From assembly GCA_023451375.1 (NCBI GenBank), contig JAEXZS010000010.1, positions 95,493 to 159,492 of the forward strand: a stretch of DNA of 64,000 nt. Reading direction: 5' to 3'. Each line of letters starts with the position of its first letter. The first letter of the stretch is position 1. The notes under the pieces are model-generated. The model had not been told where the DNA came from. It did no database searches and saw only the letters and a list, made by a program, of their open reading frames with translations. Shown in pieces: positions 1 to 7,953 of this stretch. The position numbers were made by a program, and so were the translations under genes. This stretch comes from Pseudomonadota bacterium. Lineage in GTDB: Bacteria > Pseudomonadota > Alphaproteobacteria > Caulobacterales > Caulobacteraceae.

Positions 1-116
1 TCGCACCAGTGAACGCGCGCGGGCCGCGTCAGGGCGGCGATCTGTTCGACCCAGGCGACCAGTCCGGCGTGGGCTGTGGGGGCGGGGTGGAGTCCGGGCG
101 TGGAGGAATTGAACAA
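1..116 (-). CDS. pckG: Phosphoenolpyruvate carboxykinase (GTP), N-terminal fragment
   Basis: Only the first 38 or so codons lie in the window; the gene continues past base 1. Read from a TTG start at 116, the peptide carries the pattern PGLHPAPTAHAGLVAWVEQI followed by ALTRPARVHWC. This matches the N-terminus of GTP-dependent PEP carboxykinases (compare [21 protein letters not shown] in mycobacterial PckG). The enzyme converts oxaloacetate plus GTP to phosphoenolpyruvate in gluconeogenesis. The TTG start is chosen because AGGAG lies six bases upstream and no ATG or GTG fits the conserved N-terminus. It is divergent from the DUF938 gene. The family is fairly certain; the rest of the protein cannot be seen. 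Confidence 0.75.
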   Translation of the reverse strand, partial: MFNSSTPGLHPAPTAHAGLVAWVEQIAALTRPARVHWC

Positions 117-313
117 GGACGTCTCCTGAGCGACCAGGTCCGACGATCTGCCGTCGCCGTGACCGTCAGCACGCGACGATCACGTACTGTTACAAGGCGA
201 GATGCGCCTGTCTTTTCACCAGGTCAAACTCGGCATGAAAGCGTCGCTGTCCACCGGTGTCCAAGAAACATGTTCGCAGCTGCGCGGGAGCCGCGCGGGC
301 GTTAAAAGAATGA

Positions 314-949
314 ATGGACAGCCTCGACTCCATCGCCCACCCGCCGAACGGCGCTCTCCGCTCACCGGCAGCGCAACGCAACAGCGCGGCCATATTCCGC
401 GTGCTGGCGACCCGTCTTCCGGCGGCCGGCGCGGTTCTGGAGATCGCATCGGGAACAGGCGAGCACGCCGTGGCCTTCGCGTGCGCCCTGCCGGGAGTGA
501 CATGGACGCCCAGCGACGCAAGCAGCGAGGCGCGCGCCAGCGTCGCCGCCTGGCGGGCGAAGGCGGACGCGCCGAATCTCCGCCCGTCGCTGGCTGTTGA
601 TTGCCTCGACGCCTCGACGTGGCCCCAGGATCGCTTCGACGCCGTGTTCTGCGCGAACATGACGCACATCAGCCCCTGGGCGGCGACCGAGGGGTTGATG
701 GAGTTGACCGGCCGGGCCCTGCGACGGCCGGGCGGCCTGCTGGCCCTATACGGCCCCTACCGAGAGGGGGACGCTCCGCTTGCGCCGTCCAACGCCGCGT
801 TCGACGACAGCCTGAAGGCGCGCAATCCCGAATGGGGTCTGCGGGAACGCGACGCCGTGGAAGCGCTCGCGCGCACCCACGGCCTTGTCGCGACCGACCG
901 CATCGAGATGCCGACCAACAATCTGATGCTGCTGTTCAGGCGCGCCTGA
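314..949 (+). CDS. DUF938 family SAM-dependent methyltransferase
   Basis: A 211-residue class I methyltransferase-like protein. The opening HPPNGALRSPAAQRNSAAI is the DUF938 signature, and VLEIASGTGEHAVAFA is the glycine-rich SAM-binding motif I. DUF938 proteins are widespread in proteobacteria, with no substrate established to my knowledge. Two ATGs overlap at 310 and 314; only 314 is in frame. There is no strong Shine-Dalgarno, only an A-rich stretch. Its stop abuts the convergent DJ-1-like gene. Family call is firm; function is unknown. Confidence 0.85.
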   Translation: MDSLDSIAHPPNGALRSPAAQRNSAAIFRVLATRLPAAGAVLEIASGTGEHAVAFACALPGVTWTPSDASSEARASVAAWRAKADAPNLRPSLAVDCLDASTWPQDRFDAVFCANMTHISPWAATEGLMELTGRALRRPGGLLALYGPYREGDAPLAPSNAAFDDSLKARNPEWGLRERDAVEALARTHGLVATDRIEMPTNNLMLLFRRA

Positions 950-1444
950 TCAGCCGACGATGTCCATCGCCGGCCGCAGGCGCGTCTCGCTGTTCAGAGG
1001 CGTCGCCTTGCCGTCGGTGAAGACCGCGCCGGGCGCGTCCACCGCCAGGCCGAACCGTTCCGCCGCCAGGGCCACGCCTCCGCCGAAGGCGATCACGGGA
1101 AGGGCATGGGTGCGCGCCAGGTCGATCAGTGACCGGGCCGCGGCCTCGCCCGTCTCATCGGCCGAACCGCCCGGGATCACCAAGCCCTTCAGCCGGCCCT
1201 GCACGATATCGTCCGCCGTGGCGGTCGCCAGCACGGTCACCCCGCCCGCGACCAGACTGGCGTCGCCGGTCGAGATCGGGGCGAGCCCCACGCCTTCCGC
1301 CCTGAGCGCCCCCTCGACATCGCCGAGTTCACCGAATTCCATGCCGCGACGCATGACCAGACCCAGGCGAAGACGAACCGGCGTGGGACGATTGTATCCG
1401 CTGCGCGGACGGGAGGAAGCGGAAGAATTGCGTTGAGCGTACAA
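950..1444 (-). CDS. DJ-1/PfpI-like protein lacking the nucleophilic cysteine
   Basis: A 164-residue protein read from a TTG at 1444, chosen because AAGGAG lies five to six bases upstream; the open frame continues to 1732 without a better-supported start. The core GLVIPGGSADETGEAAARSL, followed by LPVIAFGGGVALAAE, resembles the DJ-1/PfpI/class I glutamine amidotransferase fold. In that family the elbow normally reads A-[IV]-C-H-G, and here the cysteine position is glycine (AFGGG). It is therefore probably not a cysteine hydrolase and may be a binding or regulatory member. The N-terminus (about 25 residues) is rich in Ser, Arg and Pro and looks disordered. Confidence 0.6.
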   Translation of the reverse strand: MYAQRNSSASSRPRSGYNRPTPVRLRLGLVMRRGMEFGELGDVEGALRAEGVGLAPISTGDASLVAGGVTVLATATADDIVQGRLKGLVIPGGSADETGEAAARSLIDLARTHALPVIAFGGGVALAAERFGLAVDAPGAVFTDGKATPLNSETRLRPAMDIVG

Positions 1445-1715
1445 GACGTCTCCTTGAAAGGTTTCAATATAGATGCGGGCTCGAAGATTCCGGCCCCCTG
1501 TCCATCTCCATTCGCCGCCAGGAAAACGCGATTGATGGGATCGACAAACGTCGTCCGCTCGCGCCGGCTGACTTGATGGATGCCGCGCAGATATAGGCCT
1601 TCGGCCGTCAAGATCAACCTGAAGGACCTCATTTCCTGCGCGTGATCGGGACCCGGCACGCTTGATGACCACGGCGCGTCGCCCTAGAGAGCGGCATTCC
1701 CTGCCCGGAGCCCGA

Positions 1716-2474
1716 ATGGCCCTCACCCGCACCTACGACGACGCCGAACCGATGCGCGTGAACAAGTGGCTCGGCCAGACCGGCGTGTGCTCCCGCCGAG
1801 AGGCCGAAGCCCTGATCGCCGACGGCCTGGTCTCGATCGACGGCGAAACCATCCGCGACGCCGGCCGCAAGATCGAGGCGGGTCAGACCCTGACCCTGGC
1901 CGATCGCGCCGAGGCCCTTCTGGCGTCGGGCGTCACACTGATGCTGCACAAGCCGGTCGGCTACGTGTCCGGCCAGCCGGAGCCGGGCAAGACGCCGGCC
2001 GTGCGCCTGCTGAGCGCCGCCAACCAGGTCGGTCACGGCGATATTCCCGCCCGCGACGCCTCCCTGCCGCCGATCGGCCGGCTGGACGAGGACTCGCGCG
2101 GCCTCTTGCTGCTGTCCTCGGACGGCGTGGTGGCCAAGGCCGTCATCGGCCCCCAGTCCGACCTCGACAAGGAGTACCTCGTGATCGTCGCGGGCCAGGT
2201 GACCGAAGGCCGTCTCTCCCGCCTACGCCACGGCCTTGAGCTGGACGGTCGCGCGCTGAAGCCCGCCCGTGTCACCCAGGTCGAACCGCAACGCCTGCGC
2301 TTCATCCTGAAGGAGGGCCGCAACCGTCAAATCCGTCGCATGTGCGAGCTGGTCGGTCTGGAGGTCGTAGACCTCCACCGCATCCGCATCGGCCCGCTGG
2401 CGCTAGGCGACCTTCCCGAAGGCCGCTGGCGTCATCTGACGCCAGCGGAGCGACAGGCGCTGGTCGGCGGTTGA
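1716..2474 (+). CDS. RsuA/RluB/RluF-family rRNA pseudouridine synthase
   Basis: A 252-residue enzyme that isomerises uridine to pseudouridine in rRNA. An N-terminal S4 RNA-binding domain (RVNKWLGQTGVCSRREAEALI, residues about 12-60) precedes the catalytic domain. The family catalytic motif is GRLDEDSRGLLLLSSDG, with the catalytic Asp in RLDEDS. The later EGRNRQIRRMCELVG segment is typical of RluF/RsuA. The ATG at 1716 is chosen because GGAG lies six bases upstream; upstream ATGs have no comparable site. RluF (23S position 2604) is the closest guess, but the exact target base cannot be assigned from sequence. Confidence 0.88.
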   Translation: MALTRTYDDAEPMRVNKWLGQTGVCSRREAEALIADGLVSIDGETIRDAGRKIEAGQTLTLADRAEALLASGVTLMLHKPVGYVSGQPEPGKTPAVRLLSAANQVGHGDIPARDASLPPIGRLDEDSRGLLLLSSDGVVAKAVIGPQSDLDKEYLVIVAGQVTEGRLSRLRHGLELDGRALKPARVTQVEPQRLRFILKEGRNRQIRRMCELVGLEVVDLHRIRIGPLALGDLPEGRWRHLTPAERQALVGG

Positions 2475-2502
2475 TCAATCCGACGCCTGGTGACGTCCGT
2501 CG

Positions 2503-3267
2503 CTAGGCGCCCAGCGCTCTGAACCACAGGTCCAGCAAGACGGCTTCCGCTCGGCGTGAGGCGGTCCGTTCAGCGGCTTCGGCGTCCACGCCCCACTGTT
2601 CCTCCTGGAAGGCCTCGTCGATGCGGGACAGGTCGAAGGCCTCGTCCCCGGAGACCGCGCCTTGCTGCAGCGCCAGCCCCAGGACCGCCGATCCCAGCAG
2701 CGGCACGGCCGTCGCCAGCCCGGTCAGGCCGAAATCGTCCAGGGACAGGGCGTGCGCCTTCACCCGCGCAATGGCGTCTGGCGACTGCGGTCGATGGATG
2801 ATCCCCTCGACCGGTTCCAGGGCCACGCCCATCTCACGCGCAGCCCAGTCGCGCCACGGCCCCCAGGCGCGCGCCTGCCGCTCGACCAGCGGCGTCGGAT
2901 GATCGGCCGGATAGCAGAGGGCGTCGGAGCCGGCGTAGGCGGCGATTTCATCCCCCACCGCCTCGCGCGCCTGGCCGATGCGGTCGATCGCGGTGGAGGC
3001 TAGGCGCGTCGCCGGCATGCTCGCCGGCTCCAGGAACTCGCCCTGCGCCGCCCATTCCTCGGCGACCAGACGCGCGGCCCCTTCGGTCGGAAGAATCAAC
3101 GGCGCTTTGGCCGGCGTCTTCGGCGTGCGGCCGTCCAGTTGCACCGCCCAGCCGCCCTCAATCGGGGCGACATCGACCGTCTTCCAGAAGCGCCGGATGC
3201 GCTCCTCAGTTTCGCGGAAGCCCTTGCGGGCGGCCACATTCGGGTCGAGCGGCGGGATGCGGTTCAT
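2503..3267 (-). CDS. ATP12-family F1-ATPase assembly chaperone
   Basis: 254 residues. The segments RFWKTVDVAPIEGGWAVQLD, GRTPKTPAKAPLILPT and VAEEWAAQGEFLEPASMP are hallmarks of ATP12, which binds the F1 alpha subunit before assembly of the alpha3beta3 hexamer in mitochondria and alphaproteobacteria. Its start overlaps the stop of the upstream pseudouridine synthase by four bases (ATGA), so it is likely translationally coupled as the last gene of a crcB-rluC-like-ATP12 operon. The length is normal for the bacterial family. Confidence 0.9.
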   Translation of the reverse strand: MNRIPPLDPNVAARKGFRETEERIRRFWKTVDVAPIEGGWAVQLDGRTPKTPAKAPLILPTEGAARLVAEEWAAQGEFLEPASMPATRLASTAIDRIGQAREAVGDEIAAYAGSDALCYPADHPTPLVERQARAWGPWRDWAAREMGVALEPVEGIIHRPQSPDAIARVKAHALSLDDFGLTGLATAVPLLGSAVLGLALQQGAVSGDEAFDLSRIDEAFQEEQWGVDAEAAERTASRRAEAVLLDLWFRALGA

Positions 3268-4259
3268 CGTTGACGCCTCACATTGGCGAACACGTCCTCA
3301 TCGGCCTCATCCTCGGAGAACCCGAAGTGGGCGAATCCGGCCCTCATTTCCGGGCTCAGCGGCGCCTCGACGATCAGCTTTCCGCCGCCGGGGTGGTCCA
3401 GTTCGATCCGCCGCGCGTGCAGTTGCAGCTTCAGCGGTCCGCTGAGCTCTGCCGACCGCTCATCCCCGTATTTCGGATCGCCCAAGATGGGATGGCCGAT
3501 GGCGGCCATGTGGGCCCGCAGCTGGTGCGTTCGCCCGGTGAAGGGTCGCAGCCCCATCCAGGCGGCCCTGTGCGCGGCGCGGGAGATGGTGGCGTAGGCC
3601 GTCTCGGCCGGCTCGGCGCCGTGTTCCTTGGGGTCGGCCGGACGCATGATCTCGTAGTCGTTGATGCCCGTCTTCTTCAGCGGCATGTCGATCTGGCCGG
3701 CCGCAGGCTTGGGATTGCCGATCACGAGGGCCCAATATGTCTTCTTGGCCTGACGCCGCGCGAACTCCCCGGCCAGCCGCTTGGCCGCGTCCGGCCCCTT
3801 GCCCAGCAACAGCACGCCCGAGGTGTCGCGGTCCAGGCGGTGCACCAGGCGGGGTCGCTCCAGACCCTCGCCCCAGGCCGACAACAGTCGGTCGACGTGT
3901 TTCGTGGTCTTAGTTCCGCCCTGCACGGCCAGGCCGTGCGGCTTGTTCAGGGCGATGACCAGGTCGTCCTCGTAGAGCACCAGCGACCTGGCGTAGGCGA
4001 CGTCCCGCTCGCTGATCGGAGGCTTGTCGCCCGGCGCATGTTCGACCGGATCGGGAATCGGCGGCACACGCACGGCCGCGCCGGCGGTCAGCCGCGCCTC
4101 AGGCTTCACCCGTCCCCCGTCGACTCGGATCTGGCCGCCCCGCGCCATCTTCTGCACCTGGATATGCGAAAGGTGCGGCCAGCGGCGCTTGAACCAGCGA
4201 TCCAGCCGGATGCCGTCTTCGGCCTCCGCGACATAGAGGGTCTGGACTTCCCGACTCAT
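3264..4259 (-). CDS. RluC/RluD-family 23S rRNA pseudouridine synthase
   Basis: 331 residues. An N-terminal S4 domain (GIRLDRWFKRRWPHLSHIQV) is followed by an RluA-type catalytic domain with the motif RLVHRLDRDTSGVLLLGK, in which the Asp of HRLDRDTSG is the nucleophile. The downstream GRTHQLRAHMAAIGHPILGD is the second family signature. The closest model is RluC (23S positions 955, 2504, 2580). The open frame extends upstream to 4544, but that part overlaps crcB. The ATG at 4259 overlaps the crcB stop as ATGA and is the sensible start. The C-terminal acidic tail (EDEADEDVF) is unremarkable. Confidence 0.9.
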   Translation of the reverse strand: MSREVQTLYVAEAEDGIRLDRWFKRRWPHLSHIQVQKMARGGQIRVDGGRVKPEARLTAGAAVRVPPIPDPVEHAPGDKPPISERDVAYARSLVLYEDDLVIALNKPHGLAVQGGTKTTKHVDRLLSAWGEGLERPRLVHRLDRDTSGVLLLGKGPDAAKRLAGEFARRQAKKTYWALVIGNPKPAAGQIDMPLKKTGINDYEIMRPADPKEHGAEPAETAYATISRAAHRAAWMGLRPFTGRTHQLRAHMAAIGHPILGDPKYGDERSAELSGPLKLQLHARRIELDHPGGGKLIVEAPLSPEMRAGFAHFGFSEDEADEDVFANVRRQR

Positions 4260-4642
4260 GCGAAGGTCCTCCGCGCGATCGCCAGGCCGGCGAATAGGGC
4301 GGCGACGGCCAGCACGGCCGAGCCGATCATATAGGCCGACGCCAATCCGTACTGGCGCCGCTCGATCATCAGCATCGCCTCCAGCGAATAGGAGGAAAAG
4401 GTGGTGAAGCCGCCCAGCACGCCCACGGCCGCGAAGGCGCGCACCGCCTCTTGATGCAGCCCGCCCCTGAGCGCCAGCCAGCCCGCCAGCAGGCCCATCA
4501 GCAACCCGCCTCCGACATTGGCCGTGAAGGTGCCGATCGGCCACGCCACGCCCGGCGCCAACCGCGCCGCGGCCAGGCCCAGGCCATAGCGCGCCATCGC
4601 GCCCAGCGCGCCCCCTGCCCCGACCAAGAGAAATCGTGTCAT
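4256..4642 (-). CDS. crcB: Fluoride efflux channel CrcB (Fluc)
   Basis: 128 residues with four predicted membrane helices. The motifs GGALGAMARYGLG near the N-terminus, GTFTANVGG in the middle and GGFTTFSSYSLE toward the end are the conserved Fluc signatures (pore Asn, and the TTFSS segment with its Phe box and Na+ site). Fluc proteins form dual-topology dimers that let fluoride out of the cell. It is the first gene of a three-gene operon with ATGA overlaps. I looked for a crcB-type fluoride riboswitch upstream and did not find one. Confidence 0.93.
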   Translation of the reverse strand: MTRFLLVGAGGALGAMARYGLGLAAARLAPGVAWPIGTFTANVGGGLLMGLLAGWLALRGGLHQEAVRAFAAVGVLGGFTTFSSYSLEAMLMIERRQYGLASAYMIGSAVLAVAALFAGLAIARRTFA

Positions 4643-4713
4643 GATCCGGCGCTTATACGCATTGCGCCGTGAATGCGAAGGGATGACGAAGCGGGCGCTT
4701 TCGGTGCGATATC

Positions 4714-5202
4714 CTATCGACGCAGCGCCGACTGAACGTCGCGCGCGTCATAGGCGCTGGGCCGGGACGGCTTGTCGCCGCGGCCCATCACGATCTCCAG
4801 GGTCGTCGACGTCGGCTGCGGTCCGCTGAGGTCCAGGCCCAGCCCGACCCCCACGCCCGACGCCGAATAGCCGCCGTAACGGCTGGTCCCGCCGCCGATC
4901 GATACGCTGGGGCGTACCCCGCCGGCTCCGCCCGGACGGCCGTCGGTCCAGCTCTGCACCACCTCGAACCAGTCATAGCCCTCCTGCGTCGTCAGTTCGG
5001 CGGCGCGAAGCAGGGCGAAGTCGGCGACGGGCCCTGGCGCGCCGACGCCGTTGTAGGTGACCCGGTACCGATCGGATTCAATGCGCTGTTCCGAATAGCC
5101 CTGTCCGCCCGGTCCGCCCTGCGCGCCGTAAGGGGCCAGGCTGGCGCAGGCGACCAGCGCCAGGCTCGAGGCGGCCAGGCCCAGAATGGCAAGACGCTTC
5201 AT
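4714..5202 (-). CDS. CC0125/CC1285-type lipoprotein
   Basis: 162 residues. A signal peptide ends in the lipobox LVAC (Cys19), so the mature protein is lipidated. The motif RIESDRYRVTYNGVG, followed by ALLRAAELTTQEGYDWFEVV, is the characteristic core of the CC0125/CC1285 lipoprotein family of Caulobacterales and relatives. Its function is unknown. The C-terminal third is rich in Gly and Ser and ends in TTLEIVMGRGDKPS. An AGGGAGA Shine-Dalgarno lies seven bases before the ATG. It is monocistronic by spacing. Confidence 0.85.
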   Translation of the reverse strand: MKRLAILGLAASSLALVACASLAPYGAQGGPGGQGYSEQRIESDRYRVTYNGVGAPGPVADFALLRAAELTTQEGYDWFEVVQSWTDGRPGGAGGVRPSVSIGGGTSRYGGYSASGVGVGLGLDLSGPQPTSTTLEIVMGRGDKPSRPSAYDARDVQSALRR

Positions 5203-5221
5203 GACGTTGTCTCCCTTTCCC

Positions 5222-5980
5222 TCACAAAGCGTCGCGGCCGGGAGACCGTTCCCTCCATAAGCCCAAGGCCGTCGCCAGAACGATGAAATCCTCGGGAGGG
5301 GGCGCCTCTACCGTCGCCGTCCCACCTTCAGGATGGGGAAAGGTCAGTTTGGCGGCGTGCAGCATCAGCCGCGGCGCCGGCGCGGCGGACGTCGTCAGCG
5401 CGCCTCCGTAGCGCACGTCCCCGATCAGCGGACGTCCGATGTGCGCCATGTGGACCCGCAACTGATGCATCCGTCCCGTCATCGGTTCCAGTTCGACCAG
5501 CGCGCCCTGGTCATTGGCGGCCAGCGTCCGATACCGGCTCTGCGCCCCCTGGGCGCCCGGCGCGTCGAAGGCGACGACGCGCATATAGCTTTCGCGCCCG
5601 ATCTCCTCGCGCCGCAGCGGCGCGTCGATCGCCCCCGTCGCCGGCTCGGGCGCGGCCGACAACAGCGCCAGATATTGCTTCTTGAACCGCCGCATCTGCA
5701 GCGCCTTGCCCAGGAATCCCGCCGCCGGCTTGGTCTTGGCCGCCAGGATGACGCCCGACGTGTCGCGATCCAGCCGATGAACCAGTTCCGGCCTTTTGCC
5801 GTTGGACCGCGCGAAGGCCCACAGCAGATCATCCAGCGTGTGGGCCTTGATTCGCCCGCCCTGGCTGGACAGGCCGGAAGGCTTGGCCAGGGCCAGCACA
5901 TGCGCGTCCTCATGCACCACCCAGGATCGGACGGCCGCGATTTCCTCGGGCGACAGGGCGACAGGCTGGCGGGTCGTCAT
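5222..5980 (-). CDS. RluA-family pseudouridine synthase without S4 domain
   Basis: 252 residues. The catalytic motif ELVHRLDRDTSGVILAAK holds the conserved Asp, and GRMHQLRVHMAHIGRPLIGD is the second RluA signature. Unlike the synthase at 3264-4259 there is no S4 domain, which places it with RluA/TruC-like enzymes acting on tRNA or 23S rRNA. It lies 19 bases downstream of nothing on the same strand and is probably transcribed alone. This is the third pseudouridine synthase within 5 kb. Confidence 0.88.
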   Translation of the reverse strand: MTTRQPVALSPEEIAAVRSWVVHEDAHVLALAKPSGLSSQGGRIKAHTLDDLLWAFARSNGKRPELVHRLDRDTSGVILAAKTKPAAGFLGKALQMRRFKKQYLALLSAAPEPATGAIDAPLRREEIGRESYMRVVAFDAPGAQGAQSRYRTLAANDQGALVELEPMTGRMHQLRVHMAHIGRPLIGDVRYGGALTTSAAPAPRLMLHAAKLTFPHPEGGTATVEAPPPEDFIVLATALGLWRERSPGRDAL

Positions 5981-6050
5981 AAGCCGCTTCTAGGGGAGCG
6001 CGCCCGCCCGGTCAGCGAAAATCAGCGCGCCGATCCGCAAGGAAGACAAG

Positions 6051-7370
6051 TCACGTTTCCTCGCCCTGTTCCGCCTGAAGCCGCGCCCGCATCTCGGACC
6101 AGCGTTCGAGGCGCGCCTTGACCTTCTGCTCATGCCCCTCGCCCTTCGGCGCGTAGAAGGTGCGGCGATCCATCCCGTCGGGGAAGAAGTTCGCCCCCGA
6201 GAAACCCTCGGGCGTATCCGGATCGTACTGATAGCCTTTTCCGTAGCCGAGGTCCTTCATCAACCGGGTCGGCGCGTTGCGGATGTGCGCGGGCGGCGTC
6301 AGGGAGCCGGTCTCGTGCGCCGCCCGTTTGGCGGCCTTGAAGGCTTCATAGACGGCGACCGACTTCGGCGCGGTGGCCAGGTGCACCACCGCCTGGGCCA
6401 GCGCCAGTTCGCCTTCGGGACTGCCGAGGAAGTCGTAGGTGTCCTTGGCGGCGTTGGCGACCAGGATCGACAGCGGGTCCGCCTCACCGATGTCTTCCAC
6501 CGCCATACGGACGATGCGGCGGGCCAGATACAGCGGGTCCTCGCCGCCGTTCAGCATTCGCGCCAGCCAGTAGAGCGCCGCGTCGGGATCGGAGCCGCGC
6601 ACCGATTTATGCAGCGCGGATATGAGGTTGTAATGTTCTTCTCTCGACTTGTCGTAGGCGGGGGCGCGCCGTTGCAGCACCCCAGCCAGTCCCTGCACGT
6701 CGAGCGTCTCGCCTGCTGGCAGCCCGAACAGCACCTCCGTCATCGTCAGCAGGTAGCGCCCGTCGCCGTCGGCGAGCGCCGTCAGGGCGTGGCGCGCCTC
6801 GGCCGTCAGGGGCAGCGGCCGCTCCATGTGCGCCTCGGCGCGCGCGAGCAGTTGCTCCAGCGCTTCCTCGTCCAGGCGCTTCAGCACGAACACCTGCGAG
6901 CGCGACAGCAGGGCCCCGTTCAGCTCGAAGCTGGGGTTCTCCGTCGTGGCCCCGACCAGCGTCACCGTCCCCTGCTCCACATAGGGCAGGAAGCCGTCCT
7001 GCTGGGCGCGGTTGAAGCGATGGATCTCGTCGACGAACAGCAGGGTGCTCTGGCCAGCCGCGCGTCGCACCCGCGCCGCCTCGAACGCCTTCTTCAGGTC
7101 GGCGACGCCCGAAAAGACCGCGCTGATCGCCTGGTATTCATAGCCCGCCGCCTTGGCCAGCAGCCGCGCGATGGTCGTCTTTCCGGTGCCCGGCGGCCCC
7201 CATAGGATCATCGAACCCAGCCGCCCGGCCTCGACCATGCGGCGGATCGGCCCGCCGGCTCCCAGCAGGTGATCCTGGCCCACCACCTCGTCCAGCGCCC
7301 GTGGCCGCAGGCGATCCGCCAGGGGCGCGTCGGGGGGATGGATGCCGGAGGCTTCGAACAGGTCGGTCAT
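6051..7370 (-). CDS. rarA: Replication-associated recombination ATPase RarA (MgsA)
   Basis: 439 residues of AAA+ clamp-loader type. The N-terminus PLADRLRPRALDEVVGQDHL is diagnostic for RarA. Walker A is GPPGTGKTT, Walker B is LLFVDEIHRF, and sensor 1 lies in VGATTENPSF. The C-terminal half contains the tetramerisation region (YNLISALHKSVRGSDPDAALY and the SPEGELALAQ segment). RarA binds SSB and acts at stalled forks. The ATG at 7370 matches the usual N-terminus; the longer frame to 7811 overlaps the divergent VOC gene and is a shadow. Confidence 0.93.
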   Translation of the reverse strand: MTDLFEASGIHPPDAPLADRLRPRALDEVVGQDHLLGAGGPIRRMVEAGRLGSMILWGPPGTGKTTIARLLAKAAGYEYQAISAVFSGVADLKKAFEAARVRRAAGQSTLLFVDEIHRFNRAQQDGFLPYVEQGTVTLVGATTENPSFELNGALLSRSQVFVLKRLDEEALEQLLARAEAHMERPLPLTAEARHALTALADGDGRYLLTMTEVLFGLPAGETLDVQGLAGVLQRRAPAYDKSREEHYNLISALHKSVRGSDPDAALYWLARMLNGGEDPLYLARRIVRMAVEDIGEADPLSILVANAAKDTYDFLGSPEGELALAQAVVHLATAPKSVAVYEAFKAAKRAAHETGSLTPPAHIRNAPTRLMKDLGYGKGYQYDPDTPEGFSGANFFPDGMDRRTFYAPKGEGHEQKVKARLERWSEMRARLQAEQGEET

Positions 7371-7424
7371 GGATCGACCTATGTAGGCGGTCGCCAACGG
7401 CTTTTCACGCGTTACAATGAGACC

Positions 7425-7844
7425 ATGACCGACGCCCATCCCGACCAGGGGCCCGTCTCGGGCCTGACGCCGCACCTGACCATCCCGTCGCGCGGCGCGG
7501 CGGCGGCGATCGACTTCTACATCATCGCCTTCGGCGCCGAGGTGCTGGACCGCAAGCTGGCGGAGGACGGCGAGCGACTGATCCACGCCCATCTGCGCAT
7601 CAACGGCGCCAGCCTTCTGTTGAACGACGAATTCCCGGAGTACACCGGCCAGCAGGATATCCGCCCAGCGGGGACCGCCCTGCACCTCCAGGTCGCCGAC
7701 CCTGACGCCTGGTGGACCCGCGCCATGCTGGGCGGGGCCGAGCCGGTCATGGACATGGCCGATCAGTTCTGGGGCGACCGCTACGGCCAGCTTCGCGATC
7801 CGTTCGGTCACACCTGGTCGATCGGCGGCCCACGCGTCGCCTAG
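7425..7844 (+). CDS. VOC (glyoxalase/PhnB-like) family protein
   Basis: 139 residues. The sequence begins LTPHLTIPSRGAAAAIDFYI, the typical PhnB/YdfO-type start, and ends GDRYGQLRDPFGHTWSIG, the C-terminal metal-ligand motif region of the vicinal oxygen chelate fold. Such proteins bind small molecules or catalyse metal-dependent ring cleavage or isomerisation; the substrate is unknown. The ATG at 7425 is chosen because the VOC core begins 13 residues later. Divergent from rarA, with starts only 55 bases apart. Confidence 0.8.
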   Translation: MTDAHPDQGPVSGLTPHLTIPSRGAAAAIDFYIIAFGAEVLDRKLAEDGERLIHAHLRINGASLLLNDEFPEYTGQQDIRPAGTALHLQVADPDAWWTRAMLGGAEPVMDMADQFWGDRYGQLRDPFGHTWSIGGPRVA

Positions 7845-7953
7845 CGGGAAGCCTCGCGACCCAGCCGACGGCCGGCGATCCCATGCCTGAGGCCATGCCG
7901 ACGAGCGCCGGCGTCCGGAGGCATCGCATCATCCTGCTTCCCCAACCCCGGCG

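Noticed and set aside
1445..1659. Additional minus-strand gene upstream of the DJ-1-like gene (start near 1629)
   Set aside because: The frame gives a plausible-looking peptide (FVDPINRVFLAANGDG...) but runs out of frame into the DJ-1-like gene and has no ribosome-binding site or known family; I see nothing else certain in this gap.
4643..4713. Fluoride riboswitch upstream of crcB
   Set aside because: None of the conserved crcB-motif segments (GGNGAUGG, CUGAUGA-type core) is present in the short gap.
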